From the NCBI RefSeq assembly GCF_024679095.1, contig NC_066522.1:5419314-5483313 (forward strand): DNA of 64,000 nt, read 5' to 3'. This DNA is from Eriocheir sinensis. Lineage: Eukaryota > Arthropoda > Malacostraca > Decapoda > Varunidae. The position numbers and the translations under genes are program-made. Below the pieces are notes generated by a model. The model did not search any database. It worked only from the letters and a program-made list of their open reading frames with translations, and was not told where the DNA came from. Every line of letters starts with the position of its first letter. Position 1 is the stretch's first letter. Shown here piece by piece: positions 12,877 through 23,924 of the stretch.

Positions 12877-13078
12877 CGCTCCGGTAGCTCAATCAGTTAG
12901 AGCGCTGCACTACAAGAATTCACGGCGAAACAGGCGGCGGTTCGAGCACCGCCCTGGCCGGATTCTTTCCGTTGACTAGGAGTAATACCCAGCAGTACCC
13001 AGAGATCGACAATAATGAGCACTTGCTCATGTCGTGAGGTACCTGCTGGCAAGTCCATCTCGTTATCAGGGCGTGGTG

Positions 13079-13122
<44 letters not shown>
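12877..13122 (+). mobile_element. tRNA-derived SINE with (AC)n tail (SINE-AC)
   Basis: The head has box A-like GGTAGCTCAATCAGTTAGAGC (split here as TAGCTCAATCAG plus TTAGAGC) and box B-like GGTTCGAGCAC, spaced as in a tRNA gene. The body contains CAGTACCCAGAGATCGAC and AATGAGCACTTGCTCATG. The tail is the AC run at 13081-13122. The same body and AC tail occur at 4430, 32153 and 32474. The T-arm and anticodon arm do not pair well, so it is a SINE and not a working tRNA gene. Confidence 0.75.
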
Positions 13123-13124
<2 letters not shown>

Positions 13125-13442
13125 CGTATTAGGATTAGCGGGACAAAATAATCGCAAAACGAAAATTATTAAGAAATAATTGAATTGGACGGCACTAAAA
13201 AGGAGAAAGATAAATTTAAGAAAGTGGAGGAAAATAATGAAAATGAAATTTATGAATTGAAAGGAAATTTAAAATGAATAACGAAGACCAATAGAAAGAA
13301 AACAAAAGAAACCAATAAGTTTAGTAGATATATAGAAAATCAATCGAAGCAGACATGAAGACTGACAAACAGAAGGAAATACAAGAAATTACTCCACCTC
13401 TGCTTTAAATTGAAAAGTCAGCCCATAAGTAAAGAATCAAGC

Positions 13443-13487
<45 letters not shown>

Positions 13488-14230
13488 TATTTTAATCAGT
13501 GTAATTAGCCTGGAGGGTCAGCGTTGGTCTCTGATTTATGTTTGTTTCTGTGTGTATGTGTGTGTGTGTGTGTTGTGATTTGTGTTGAGAGAGAGAGAGA
13601 GAGAGAGAGAGATAAGGAAGCTAGCAGTGAACCCAAATTCCCAACGGACACCTCATTTTCCAGGTATTAGGAGATAAGGCGTTATGACGACCTTTGTCTG
13701 TGTCTGTCTCTCTGTATAGCTGTCTATCTCTCTTCGTTTCTCATTTCTACCTCGGCATTATTAATTTCCTCCATTCTATCCTTTCTTTTCAAATTCCATC
13801 CCTATTCCATCTTGCTTCTCTTTTTCTTGTCATTCGTTTATCATTTTTCTTTTCACTTCACTCTCAGACCTTTAACCCTAGACTCTTCTCATCCTCCTCT
13901 TCTTCCCCCGCCTCCTCCTCCTCATCATCATAACTTTTCTCCTCCTTTTCTTCCTCCTCTTCTCATTTCTCTGACTCCTCCTCACCTTCCACTCTTCACC
14001 TTGATCTCCTTCACAGACATCATCATTCCGCTTTTCTTTCTCTCCCTCATCTCTCCCTCTCTTCCTTTTCTACTCTGGAATTGCAACCTGCTGTTAACGC
14101 TAACCCTTCATCATTCATTGTATTTTTCCTTTTCCCCTATTTTCTGCAGCCTTTTACTCCTTTTAATATTATTTCATCATCGTGCTTATATTCTTTTCCT
14201 CCTCCTCTCCTCCTCCTCCTCCTCCTAGAG
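13123..14230. other. Unassigned DNA with short GA and TCC runs
   Basis: AT-rich to 13440, GA runs at 13447-13485 and 13588-13611, then a pyrimidine-rich stretch 13690-14225 ending in a CTCCTC run. No coding evidence. Confidence 0.5.
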
Positions 14231-15034
14231 AGAGAGAGAGAGAGAGAGAGAGAGGCTGTTGATGATGATAATGATGGTGATATTGGGTTGTAAATGCGAT
14301 TGAACAAGTAAGTAATTATTGATGTCACTCTAAAAGTTAGTTATATTATGTGAAAGGATATAGGCTTATAGCGCGCATTTTTCACATAAAAAATGCCTGA
14401 AAGTTTAGCCCTGCGCGTTATACATTGAATGTACAAATTTTTAATGATTTTTTTCTTCGTTGGGATGTTTTTAAGGGTCTGTTTTTCGTCTTATCCAATA
14501 ACAACGGCAAACTTACCTTTATTATTGTTTATAATCCTTCATAGTCCGTAGCTGTCCTATAATATGTTACCATAGAATACAGGGCGATCTAATAACTACT
14601 ATACAAAGACTAAATCGGTGGAAGATCGTCCATGCCTTACTGTTATCCCGTTTTTACGTCGGGCGCCATTTGTATGATCTTGATCTTGATGTCACAGGTG
14701 GCTTAAGATTGTATGACTAAGGAGCAGTACAAGCTACATAAAAAATCATATTGGAAAAAAATGTCCATGTGTTCATTATTAATTATTAATATTAGTGAGA
14801 ATATTGGGGTGAATATGATATCAGAAACTGTACATCATGAGTCTTGTACGAGGAGTTATTTCACGCAATCCCAGCCCGGCCGCCATTTGCATTGTTTACA
14901 AACCACACAACCACACCCACACAACAAACAGCTGCATGCCGCGTGTCACCAGAACCGAGATATCCACTTGGGCACTCATTCTCAGCTTCTCTCGTGTGAG
15001 GAAGAAATGAGGGACACCATAAAGGGCTGGCTAG

Positions 15035-15131
15035 TATTGGTACCGGTACCGAGCAGTCTGGTACCAGTACCGTACTGTATTGCTGGTACCGTTAGTACCG
15101 GTACTGGTACCAGTACCTGCCCACCCCTATT
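15035..15131. mobile_element. hAT-like terminus with GGTACC subterminal repeats
   Basis: Multiple GGTACC/GTACCGGTAC motifs lead into CCTGCCCACCCCTA. Its reverse complement, TAGGGGTGGGCAGG, resembles the common hAT end (C/T)AGGGGTGGGC. No matching opposite end was located, so this may be a solo or deleted copy. Confidence 0.4.
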
Positions 15132-15249
15132 GTTGAGTAGCGTGGCAGCGTAGGTACTGTATTGTTGTTCAAGTGGCGCGCGGGAAGAACTGAGCTCAGC
15201 TGTATGGCCGTGTGAGTCCAGTTGCGTGAGACATCTGGTGGCCACTCCG

Positions 15250-15362
15250 TAAAATATCGCGTATAAGTGAAAAAAAACGCCTAAATTAAACATTTATTTG
15301 GATTTTGGACCCCGCGTTATTTAAAAAACGCGTAAGCCAAACTCGCGTAAATCGAGAGTTAG

Positions 15363-15364
<2 letters not shown>
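15250..15364 (-). mobile_element. Tigger/pogo-like terminal repeat remnant
   Basis: Reverse-complemented from 15364, the end reads CAGCTAACTCTCGATTTACG followed by GTTTGGCTTACGCG and T-runs. This resembles Tigger-type ends (CAGT...ACCCTCG...TTACGCG) next to a TA target. A weakly similar block lies near 14350-14420. No transposase is visible between them. Confidence 0.4.

Positions 15365-15451
<87 letters not shown>
15364..15451. repeat. (TA)n microsatellite
   Basis: About 43 TA units beginning exactly at the Tigger-like end. Confidence 0.96.
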
Positions 15452-15452
<1 letters not shown>

Positions 15453-15940
15453 GATTACGCTCTATCTTTATCTATCTATCTAACATCTATCTAACTATCT
15501 CATCCTCTGTTTCTTTACTTATTTTAATGGGTGCAGTGCGTGTAGGAAGAGAGGGAGGGAGGTAGGGAGGGAGGAGGAGGAGGAGGAGGAGGGACAAGTT
15601 GTAGGTGTGTGTTCCTGTTTATATTCTACGCTTTTGTGAATGAAGATAGATTGGCTGAGATCGGCTGATGATGATGTTGAATATGTTGGTGGGTTGCAAA
15701 GGTGAATGAACTAGTAATCAATGGTACTAATAAAATTGGTTGCTGTGTGGTGGTTGCTGGATGTTGGATGTTGTAATGTAATGTACCCTTTCGTGAATGA
15801 AGAGAGGGATGGACTGATACAGGCTGATGATTATGATGATGCTAGTAATGGTGCGTGGTAAAGGTGAATGAACTAGTATTTAATGGCACGAAATTTGCAT
15901 TGATATTGTGTGACAGGACTGAATAGAACTACTCTTTCTG
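15452..15940. other. Unassigned DNA with two related blocks
   Basis: Two similar blocks occur at about 15635-15740 and 15785-15890. They share TGAATGAAGA and AAGGTGAATGAACTAGTA, suggesting an old duplication of about 150 bp. No gene is recognised. Confidence 0.5.
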
Positions 15941-16071
<131 letters not shown>

Positions 16072-16484
16072 CCTCATTTTCTCTTGATCTCTAAATCTGT
16101 TTATTTATTAATCTCTCTCTCTCTTTCTCTCTGACATGTGCTAACGCTATGCAAGATGAAGCAGGTGGAGAGAATCCCTATTTTTCTCTACTGTTTTCTT
16201 CACTCTCCCTCTTCTTCCCCTTTCCCTTTTTCTCCTCTCCCTTTTTTCTCTTCTTTTCACTCCCGTTTTTCCTTCTCTTTCCTTTGTTCCTCTTTTCCTT
16301 TTTCACGTCTCCCTTTTTTCTCCCCCTTTTCCCCTCTCCCTTTTTTTCCTTTTTCCTCCCCCTTTTTTCTTTAATTTTTTCATCATTATGTGTTGTCTTG
16401 TTGTTGTTGTTGTTGTTGTTTGCGGGTGGTGGACGGCTGTTTGTTGGCCTGTCTGTCTGTCTTGTCTGTTGAAGGTGGATGAGT

Positions 16485-16678
<194 letters not shown>

Positions 16679-16926
16679 TCTCTCTCTGTCTCTCTCTCTC
16701 TCTCTCACTCACACATAATGCTGTCTCTCTGTTTCCGACAAACAATGCTGGAAACTGTGCCTTGGCGGCAGTGCGAGAAGGGTGTGCTGTGCAAGGGGCT
16801 CCGGCCGCCACCATCTCACTCTGTCGTAACTGCCGCCGCCTCATTCACTGTGACATATGTCAAACATTGATAATAAAAATGTACACAAAAACAGTCAGCA
16901 AAGACAAAATCCGGCGCACCGCAGCC

Positions 16927-18209
16927 ATGCAGATCAAAATCTGTGTGGTGTACTACTGCCGCGGTGCCCCTCGCAAGGCCCGCGTTAGCTTGGATGATTT
17001 CATGGAGTCGCTGCTGGATGGAGGCCGACCTGGCAGTTTCTACTTGTATATCTACGAAGACAAGGTCGGCCTGCTGCTGGCCAGCCAACAGTTCCAGGCT
17101 CTTCCCACGGCATGGCCACTGGAACAGAAACCCGGCTACGGAAAGAAGGCCGTGTGTGACGAAGAACTCACTGACAATGATCTCACCTACAGTGAATGGA
17201 AGACTTACCTGGAAAAGGTGTTTTCGATGGATGATGATGAAGAAAGCACTGACAATAATGACGACACCTACAGTGAATGGAAGACTTACCTAGAAAAGGT
17301 GTTCTCAGTGGAAAATGATGAAGCAAACGCCGACAACGATGATAACACCCACAAGGAATGGAAGGTTCCCTCGGAAATAGTATTTGCGGTGGAAAATAAC
17401 GAACTTGACGAGGCGATCCACGAGGTTGTTGAAGTCTCTGATATGGATGGCACTGATGCACACGAGGCGGTCCACGAGGTTGTTGAAGTCTCTGATATGG
17501 ATGGCACTGATGCACACGAGACTGTCCACGAGCTGGGGCAAGCCTCTGGTGGCACTGCCGCAGAGGAGGAAACCCCGAGCTGCACCCCGAGCTGGGGGAA
17601 TCCTTTGGTGGCACTGCCGCAGAGGAGGAGGCCCCCGAGCTGCACCCCGGGCTGGGGGAATCCTCTGGTGGCACTGCCGCAGAGGAGGAGGCCCCCGAGC
17701 TGCACCCCGAGCTGGGGGAAGCGTCTGGTGGCACTGCCGCAGAGGAGGAGGCCCCCGAGCTGCACCCCGAGCTGGGGGAATCCTCTGGTGGCACTGCCGC
17801 AGAGGAGGAGGCCCCCGAGCTGCACCCAGAGCTGGGGGAATCCTCTGGTGGCACTGCCGCAGAGGAAGAGGCCCCCGAGCTGGGGGAAGGCTCTCGTAGC
17901 GGGAATAGTGCCACAGACAGGGGAGTTTCCCGTCAAGGCGAGGACCCTTCACCAGTGCACGTCTCTGCCGCCGCCACAGCTTACTACGCCTACCGCAGCC
18001 TCACCGTGCCTCAGAGATTCATCACCCGTCTCGCAGGACCCAGTGACCGCCAGCTGGAGGACCTGCAGCGAAGCCACGGCGTCAGCATCGTGCGGGTCAG
18101 GCAGACCTTGTACATCAAGGGCCACAGGGACGCCGTCCTGCAGTGCCACAGCCACGTGTGCGATGTGATCGCTGATTGGCGGAGGCGCGAGGTCGCCGAG
18201 GCTCAGTAA
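16927..18209 (+). CDS. Acidic repeat protein with C-terminal KH-like domain, one apparent frameshift
   Basis: I do not recognise a named family. The chosen start lies in a good Kozak context (GCAGCCATGC); an in-frame ATG also exists at 16879. The N terminus (MQIKICVVYYCRGAPRKARV, then a YLYIYEDKVGLLL strand-like segment) looks globular. Three tandem repeat types follow: 27-residue units with TYSEWKTYLEKVFS (81-bp period, about residues 83-160), 18-residue units HEVVEVSDMDGTDA (54-bp period, about 161-200), and about five 20-residue units HPELGESSGGTAAEEEAPEL (60-bp period, about 201-320). The last about 70 residues resemble a type I KH RNA-binding fold (VPQRFITRLAGPSD...GVSIVRV...LYIKG), but the usual GXXG loop reads GPSD. 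The frame changes near 17568-17576, where the first 60-bp unit is one base short. Length would be about 427 residues. No intron or poly(A) signal is evident. Confidence 0.6.
17530..17890 (+). repeat. 60-bp coding minisatellite in the KH-like gene
   Basis: About 5.5 nearly identical 60-bp units in exact register, each coding 20 residues rich in Glu, Gly and Pro. The first unit has 59 bases and causes the apparent frameshift. Low divergence points to recent expansion. Confidence 0.9.
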
Positions 18210-18229
18210 GCAACCCGCATACATGCCTG

Positions 18230-18920
18230 TGACCCGTGAGACGGCCTCGTCACCACCGTGTTTCATAGCATTTCTTATCATTTCTTATCATTCCTCCAAT
18301 CTAGATATTCTGTTGTTGTTGTTGTTGTTATCGTGTTTGCTGTTGCTGTTGCTGTTGTTGCTGTTACACCCACCTCCCCAGCAAAATCACGACAGATCAC
18401 TCGGTTTTGTTGAGCCATTGTGATCCGGTTCCGAGTTTCGGGTCAAGGCGCTGAACGGGCAGCTAAGATCAGGAACCGGACCAGGGACGGATCACGACAA
18501 GGGAAGAGAGGCTTTGACAGACTTGCAGCCAACAGCAAAAATTATATTGTATATTTATCTACGAGTTAATTAATCGCATTAATTTTGACAGCCGCCGTAT
18601 ATAACTGAGAGAGAGAGAGGGAAGTATTTTGAGCACTAACAGGTTCCCTTTTGGCCTATGATCCATCTATTTATCTATATCTTTTTTTTCTGTCTGTCTG
18701 TATCTACCTGCATACAGTATCGCCAGCCTGTCTGTGTCCGTTCCAACTACATCTGTTCTCCCTCGCTGCCCATCCCTTCTTCCATATGTCCGTCTATCCC
18801 TTATATTTATCCGTTGTCTTTCTCCACACTCACCCGACCATCATCCCATCTATCAATCAGTCGTTCTCTTTTTCATTTTATGTTACCTTTTCTTCTCTCA
18901 TGTCCGAGTTCATAGCGATA
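18230..18920. other. Unassigned DNA downstream of the gene
   Basis: Contains a short TTG/CTG triplet run (18310-18365) and pyrimidine-rich sequence. No AATAAA signal and no second gene are seen. Confidence 0.5.
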
Positions 18921-18924
18921 AACT

Positions 18925-19808
18925 TTGAGTGTAGGACGCAGGAGTAATGTTGTCCTTGTATAACTCGCTGTATAATACGCCGTATAGTTCCGGTCCCCAA
19001 ATTACAAGGACATCGAAATGGTCAAGAGAATACAGCGACGTGCTACGATAGTGATGCCATCATTGAGGACTCAGCCTTATGAAGAACGACTCGAGCGACT
19101 CAATCTCTTTACGTTAGAATCGAAACGACTGCGGGGGTACCTGATCCATGTCCTCAGATACTTAAACAAGTTCAGTAATGTCGATCATTCTAAGCTCTTC
19201 ACCCCTCAAACTAACCTGAGTAAAAGAAACAACGGTTAAACAATTAATGCGAAGCGATTTATAGCCTTTTCCATTTAGCGTAACCCGTTTCTGGGTCATG
19301 ATCTGTAGAGTCCATTGATAGATAGAGTCCCGACAGCCTAAGATTTGGACGCCATTATTGGCCCTGTCTTCGCCGCGAGACCGTGTGCTAGTGTTTGAAA
19401 AGCGCGGCGAAAACACAGGGCCAATAATGGCGTCCAAATCTTAGGTTGTCGGGACTCTATGAACTCTACAGATCACGACGAAACGAGTTACACTAAATGG
19501 AAGACTATTAGTCTGAACATCAGCCGGAGTTATTATTCGAAGAGTCGTCCGCCACTGAAACAGCCTTCCTTCAGAAGTAGTTAGTGCGAAAACAATCAAT
19601 TTCTTTAAAAAACGTAATGACCGTCACTTTGCTGCGTCAAGGGTTAAATGAACGCAACCGCGTGCTTCCAAAAGGGCTTTGATCTTCCCGCAGGGCGCTC
19701 AAGTGGCTGAGGAACCGATTAAATCACTAAAGCAGGCAGCCTCGTAATGAGTCACCAGGCTTTCTGCTGTCTGCTCCTCCATGTTTCCTCCTCCTCCTCC
19801 TCCTCCTC
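18925..19808 (+). mobile_element. LINE-B (CR1/jockey-type) 3' fragment, split by a MITE
   Basis: Matches the 3' part of the longer LINE-B at 30276. Shared peptides include VKRIQRRATIVMPSLR, PYEERLERLNLFTLE and LNKFSNVDHSKLF; the 3' untranslated block GATTAAATCACT and the terminal TTTCCTCCTCCTCC tail are also shared. It is interrupted at 19262-19507 by a palindromic MITE and has several frame breaks, so it is dead. Confidence 0.85.
19262..19507. mobile_element. Palindromic MITE with TTA target duplication
   Basis: Arms of about 95-100 bp. The left arm runs TAGCCTTTTCCATTTAG...GACGCCATTATTGGCCCTGT and the right arm is its complement, with a central GC-rich loop. It is flanked by TTA on both sides (19259-19261 and 19508-19510). 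The host LINE-B copy at 31731-31760 gives the empty site. A 3-bp TWA duplication is characteristic of PIF/Harbinger elements; Tc1/mariner (TA) is the alternative. Confidence 0.8.
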
Positions 19809-19915
19809 GGTGCCAGGTACACATTATTTAACGGGACACTTGGGATGACACATTTTTGGGCGCAATTTATCACCTTCCACGTGGCGTCCTTTGTTAAGTG
19901 TGTGTGTGTGTGTAG

Positions 19916-19946
<31 letters not shown>

Positions 19947-20537
19947 TTTGCGTGCGGGTATGTGCGCAGGTCATTCGTATTATCTTTTTTTTGTCGAGAT
20001 GTATACTTAGGCTTTAATTAAACATGTCTTTGAGGCTTTGGGTTTAAGTCCCACCGCTGCCACCAATGATATGTTTTAATAGAACCTTTTGGATATTATA
20101 TGCATCTTAATATACAGAGGAGCAAGTGAGACGTCCAGGTATTGGTGAACAGGCATGTATTGTTTACAGGCGGTACAAACAGTGGCGATTACGCCAGCAG
20201 TGGCACGCGGCAGTGTCCATGGCGGCAGCGTCTTCCTGCCTGCCTCTTTGGGGCAGACGTGCAATGTTTATAACGAGAAACCATTGACGGATTAGTTATG
20301 AAATGCTAGACAGTACTTGACTCCCAGACAGTGAAATGTTAAGCTCAACGCTCCCAGATCTCGGAAAAACCGACACAGGTATTCCAAGGGCTTCGGAATG
20401 CCCGGCGCCGCGTGTTTTGCCGAGTGGCTTTAACGAATGCTTATAAGTTTTGTGACGACGCCTTGTTTTCTTCACATATTTTTCATTTAATTTAATTTCG
20501 AGCAATGTTTTATTAGAAAAGGTGTGTTTTAAATCTT

Positions 20538-20631
<94 letters not shown>
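20538..20631. repeat. (AC)n microsatellite
   Basis: About 46 AC units directly 5' of a SINE head. Confidence 0.97.
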
Positions 20632-20632
<1 letters not shown>

Positions 20633-20935
20633 AGGCGGTGGCTGAGTGGTTAGCGTGTCGGCTCCGCGTTCAAGAGGGCGCGGTTCCGCCTTCCGTCCGC
20701 CGCCACAAGCTAGGATTTTTCAATCACCGCCGAGTGGTCTAAGAAGACCCACATGCTGTCCTAAAGACCACCTATTACCCGGACTCTAGATTCTCTCTCT
20801 AAAAAAGGATCAAAGATAAGCTCTGTGGGTGTGTGGAGGGGGGGGAGGGGGGGGGAACATGAGCTAACCAAGATGGCGCCGCCATAAACACTTGCCTGCG
20901 CCATAACGGGCTGGGCCAACCAACAGGCCTTAACA
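20631..20935 (+). mobile_element. tRNA-derived SINE (SINE-S), plus strand
   Basis: The head GGCTGAGTGGTTAGCGTG is a clear box A of tRNA-Ser/Leu type; box B is degenerate (GCGGTTCCGCCTT). The body (TTTTTCAATCACCGCCGAGTGG, split: CACCGCCGAGTGG; AAGACCACC; AAGATGGCGCCGCCAT; GCCTGCGCCATAACGGGC) matches the minus-strand copy at 32718-33007 along its whole length. Confidence 0.8.
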
Positions 20936-20967
20936 AGAAAATCTACCGGTGATATAGATAAAAACGT

Positions 20968-20969
<2 letters not shown>

Positions 20970-21034
<65 letters not shown>
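20970..21034. repeat. (AC)n microsatellite
   Basis: About 32 AC units shortly after the SINE-S tail. Confidence 0.97.
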
Positions 21035-21037
<3 letters not shown>

Positions 21038-21129
21038 GACAAACAGAATGAGACAAAAAACAAACAAACAAACAGCAAAATAAATAAACTCCACGAGAGG
21101 TCTTTGTAACTTCTCTTCGATCAAGCAGT

Positions 21130-22235
21130 GTAAATAGTCTAAGAGAGGAGGAGGAGGAGGAGGAAGAGGAGGAGGAGGGGAGGAGGTAACAACAGCTGGT
21201 AGTGAAGCAAAATGAGGTAGAGCACGTTTCTTATATTTAAAGAAGAATGGGCGAGAGGAAAGTCGATACGATGAGTGGAAGGAGAGATGGAGTTAATGGG
21301 TTGTTGTGAGATGGGGGACGGAAATACGGTGAAAGTACATTGGAGAATAGAAGCAGGAGGAAGGGAAAGAAGGAAATGCTAGTGGATAATAATAATATTG
21401 GAGATGGAGCCGTAAAGCATTTTATATATATTTTTTTAAGGAGAATAAACAGGAAAGAATTCGAAATCTTTTCTGGATGGATAGATGGAGGTAACGGCGT
21501 GTTTTGAGGTGAATGACAAGCAGATATGGGTGGCTGAAACGAAAGCTCGAGCAGGAGGGGGAGGAGGAGGAAGAAGAAGAGGAGGAGGAGGAGGAGGAGG
21601 AGGAGACCTAGGAATTCTACTGAAGGAGAGTGATGAGTGGGTACTGATGAGAAGAATTGTTGTTGGAGTTTGGTGAAGGTTATTGTTGTTGTGGTGGTGG
21701 TGGTTGTGGTGGTGATGGGTGGAAGGAGAGGAGGAAAGCAGGCGGCCAAGTTTGGAGGATGTTGTGGTGGTGTTGATGGGTGGTGTCTTGATGGTGAAGG
21801 AGGTAGAGAAGTGAAGCACGTGGCAGGGTTTGGTGAGGCTGGAAGGAGAATACCAGATGGGAGAAAATTGCCCTGGCTTCTGAAAATGAAGATGAAAATG
21901 AGGAGGAGGAGGAGGAGAAGATAAGTGACTTGATTAAGCAGGTAGGGATGAAGGGGAGTTAGTAGAGTAATTATCTCAGTGGAAGGTACGCCGCCTCACG
22001 GTAACTTGCGCCTTGGTGACTTTGAGTGACGGAGGGAAAATGGATGAGAAACTGGAGGAAGAAGAGGATGGAGAGTGGGGGAGGAAGGGTACATGAAGGG
22101 ATATTGAGACCGTTAAGGAGAATAGGAGATGGGCGACGTGAGTGTTAAAGCAACAAGAAGCGTGATCTTAATCGTATAAGGAGGAGCAAGAGGAGGCACT
22201 TCAATGAGGACCGTTCTCTAAGAGTCAACCTTCCG
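21130..22235. other. Purine-rich DNA with GGA and GGT runs
   Basis: GGA-rich blocks (21146-21186, 21555-21605, 21899-21920). The long frames are compositional. No gene is recognised. Confidence 0.5.
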
Positions 22236-22236
22236 C

Positions 22237-22370
22237 AGATTACCGCCATGACGGAAGACGTGTAGGAGAGGTGTCAGCTCCTCCCATGATGCAAGCTGCA
22301 GTACCAAACACATACCCGGCACCTGGGGCTGCTGAGTAAACAATGACCAGGGTGTGAGGAGAGCGCTAAG
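22237..22370 (-). mobile_element. Diverged copy of the tRNA-Met-type SINE
   Basis: Aligns by eye with 22391-22540: GATGCAAGC, GCAGTA-CAAA, CCCGG-ACCTGGGG, CAGGGTGT-AGGAGAGCGC. It lacks the tRNA head. Together with the next feature it looks like a tandem or successive insertion. Confidence 0.5.
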
Positions 22371-22390
22371 TATCCCAACTCTATGGCGTT

Positions 22391-22620
22391 GCAGATTACA
22401 GCTATAATATAGAAGAGGTATAGGAGAGGGTCAACTCCTCCCTACGATGCAAGCCGCAGTATCAAATTCATTCCCGGTGCCTGGGGCACCGGCAAAACCA
22501 CCGGCTTTGGCTAAACAAAAGCCAGGGTGTAAGGAGAGCGCCCATGCATCTCCTATCCAGCAGGGGATCAAACACGGGATCTCTTGGTTATGGGCCAAGC
22601 ATAAAGATTGCGTGATGAGA
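22391..22620 (-). mobile_element. SINE with tRNA-Met-like head
   Basis: On the minus strand it contains the hairpin CTTGGCCCATAACCAAG (22583-22599): an anticodon stem of five pairs and a seven-base loop with CAT at the anticodon position. A box B-like GTTTGATCCCC follows about 15 bases on. That is a Met-type tRNA half. The D-arm side is diverged and the body continues beyond a tRNA's length, so it is called a SINE. Confidence 0.6.
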
Positions 22621-22699
22621 TTGGAGGATGAGATAGAAGGGAGAAGCACATTTACTATATGGAAGAAGAAGATACGGCGGAGATAGAGATAATGGAAGC

Positions 22700-23635
22700 A
22701 GGAAAAGGCATATAAAGTGAGAGATTAGACTTTGGAGGATCGAAGAAAAAAAGGAGGGGGGAGGGTGAAGGAGAGAGTAGGGGGAGAATAATTCAGATTC
22801 TGTGTGTAACTCTGGACAGGAGGAGGGTTGGAGATGCCTTAACTTGGTAAACGTTGAGGAAAGGGGGAAGGAGAGAGGGGAGAGAAGAAGGGAAGATAAC
22901 TTGTTAACACTTGTAGGACGAAGAAAGGGAGGGAGGGATTCAGGCGACTGATTGGGTAAGTTTGGATGGAAGGAGGAAGGAAGGAGAGGAGCTGGGAGGG
23001 AGGCAGTGAGGGATGAAGCGTAGGAGAGGGAGGACATGTTTAGCATGTAAAGTGTCCTGTAAAAAGAGAAGGATGGAATGGAAGTGCCGAGCGAGAGAGA
23101 GAATTTCTCACGAATAGCTTTTCTGTTCAGTACTGAGAGACACTTTTGGTAGGGCTGGCAGACGTCCAGAAGATGTCTTCATCAACAGTCTAGTGTGAAC
23201 GGCCCGGCCTCCTGCAGACTACTTAGTGTTTCTTTGTGTGGCGGGAGGCGCAAGGAAGTCCAGAGGGACAAATGGGGCGGCAGACGGCATGCATGTGTTA
23301 GAGATAACCAGGTGAATGTGAAGAATGGGACAGGCGAGTGTGTTGACATGTAAATGGATAGAGAAATGGACGAGTTGGAAAACAGAAAAGTGGACTGAGA
23401 CGCTCGCTGGAAGCTTATAGGTTCTCATGCAGACGGGCCAGCAAAATGACATTTAGTAAAAGAGACAGATAGACAGTCCATGATGGGAGGCGCACGCAGC
23501 TAAAGTGAAGACAGACTGGCAGACAAAAAAATTTCCATTGATAAACAAATTCAATAAGCGTTAGTGGAAAGCTCACAGACTACTAAAATGACTCGAAATA
23601 AACCAATATTTCCACGATATGAACAAGTAAAATTT
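22700..23635. other. Unassigned purine-rich DNA
   Basis: No recognisable gene or repeat end. Minus-strand serine/leucine-rich frames are compositional. Confidence 0.5.
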
Positions 23636-23637
23636 TG

Positions 23638-23639
<2 letters not shown>

Positions 23640-23707
<68 letters not shown>
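23640..23707. repeat. (AC)n microsatellite
   Basis: About 34 AC units. Confidence 0.97.
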
Positions 23708-23710
<3 letters not shown>

Positions 23711-23924
23711 GGTATTATATAAAGAAACTGAAATTAATTTAGCATAATTAAGGCCAAAGAACAGAAGAAATAATTCGAAGAGAAGGAAAATGTAGATTAG
23801 TGCAACAAAGGCGCCGTGGAGCTCAGAGACCAGATGGGAGCAAAATAAAAGGATAAGGGAATGCATAAGTGAATAATGAGATTGAATAATTATTAAGACA
23901 ACGGTGGTCGGGGTGACGGGGACG

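Noticed and set aside
12880..12960. tRNA gene
   Set aside because: Box A and B are present but the anticodon and T arms do not pair, and the same head with an AC-tailed body recurs, so it is a SINE.
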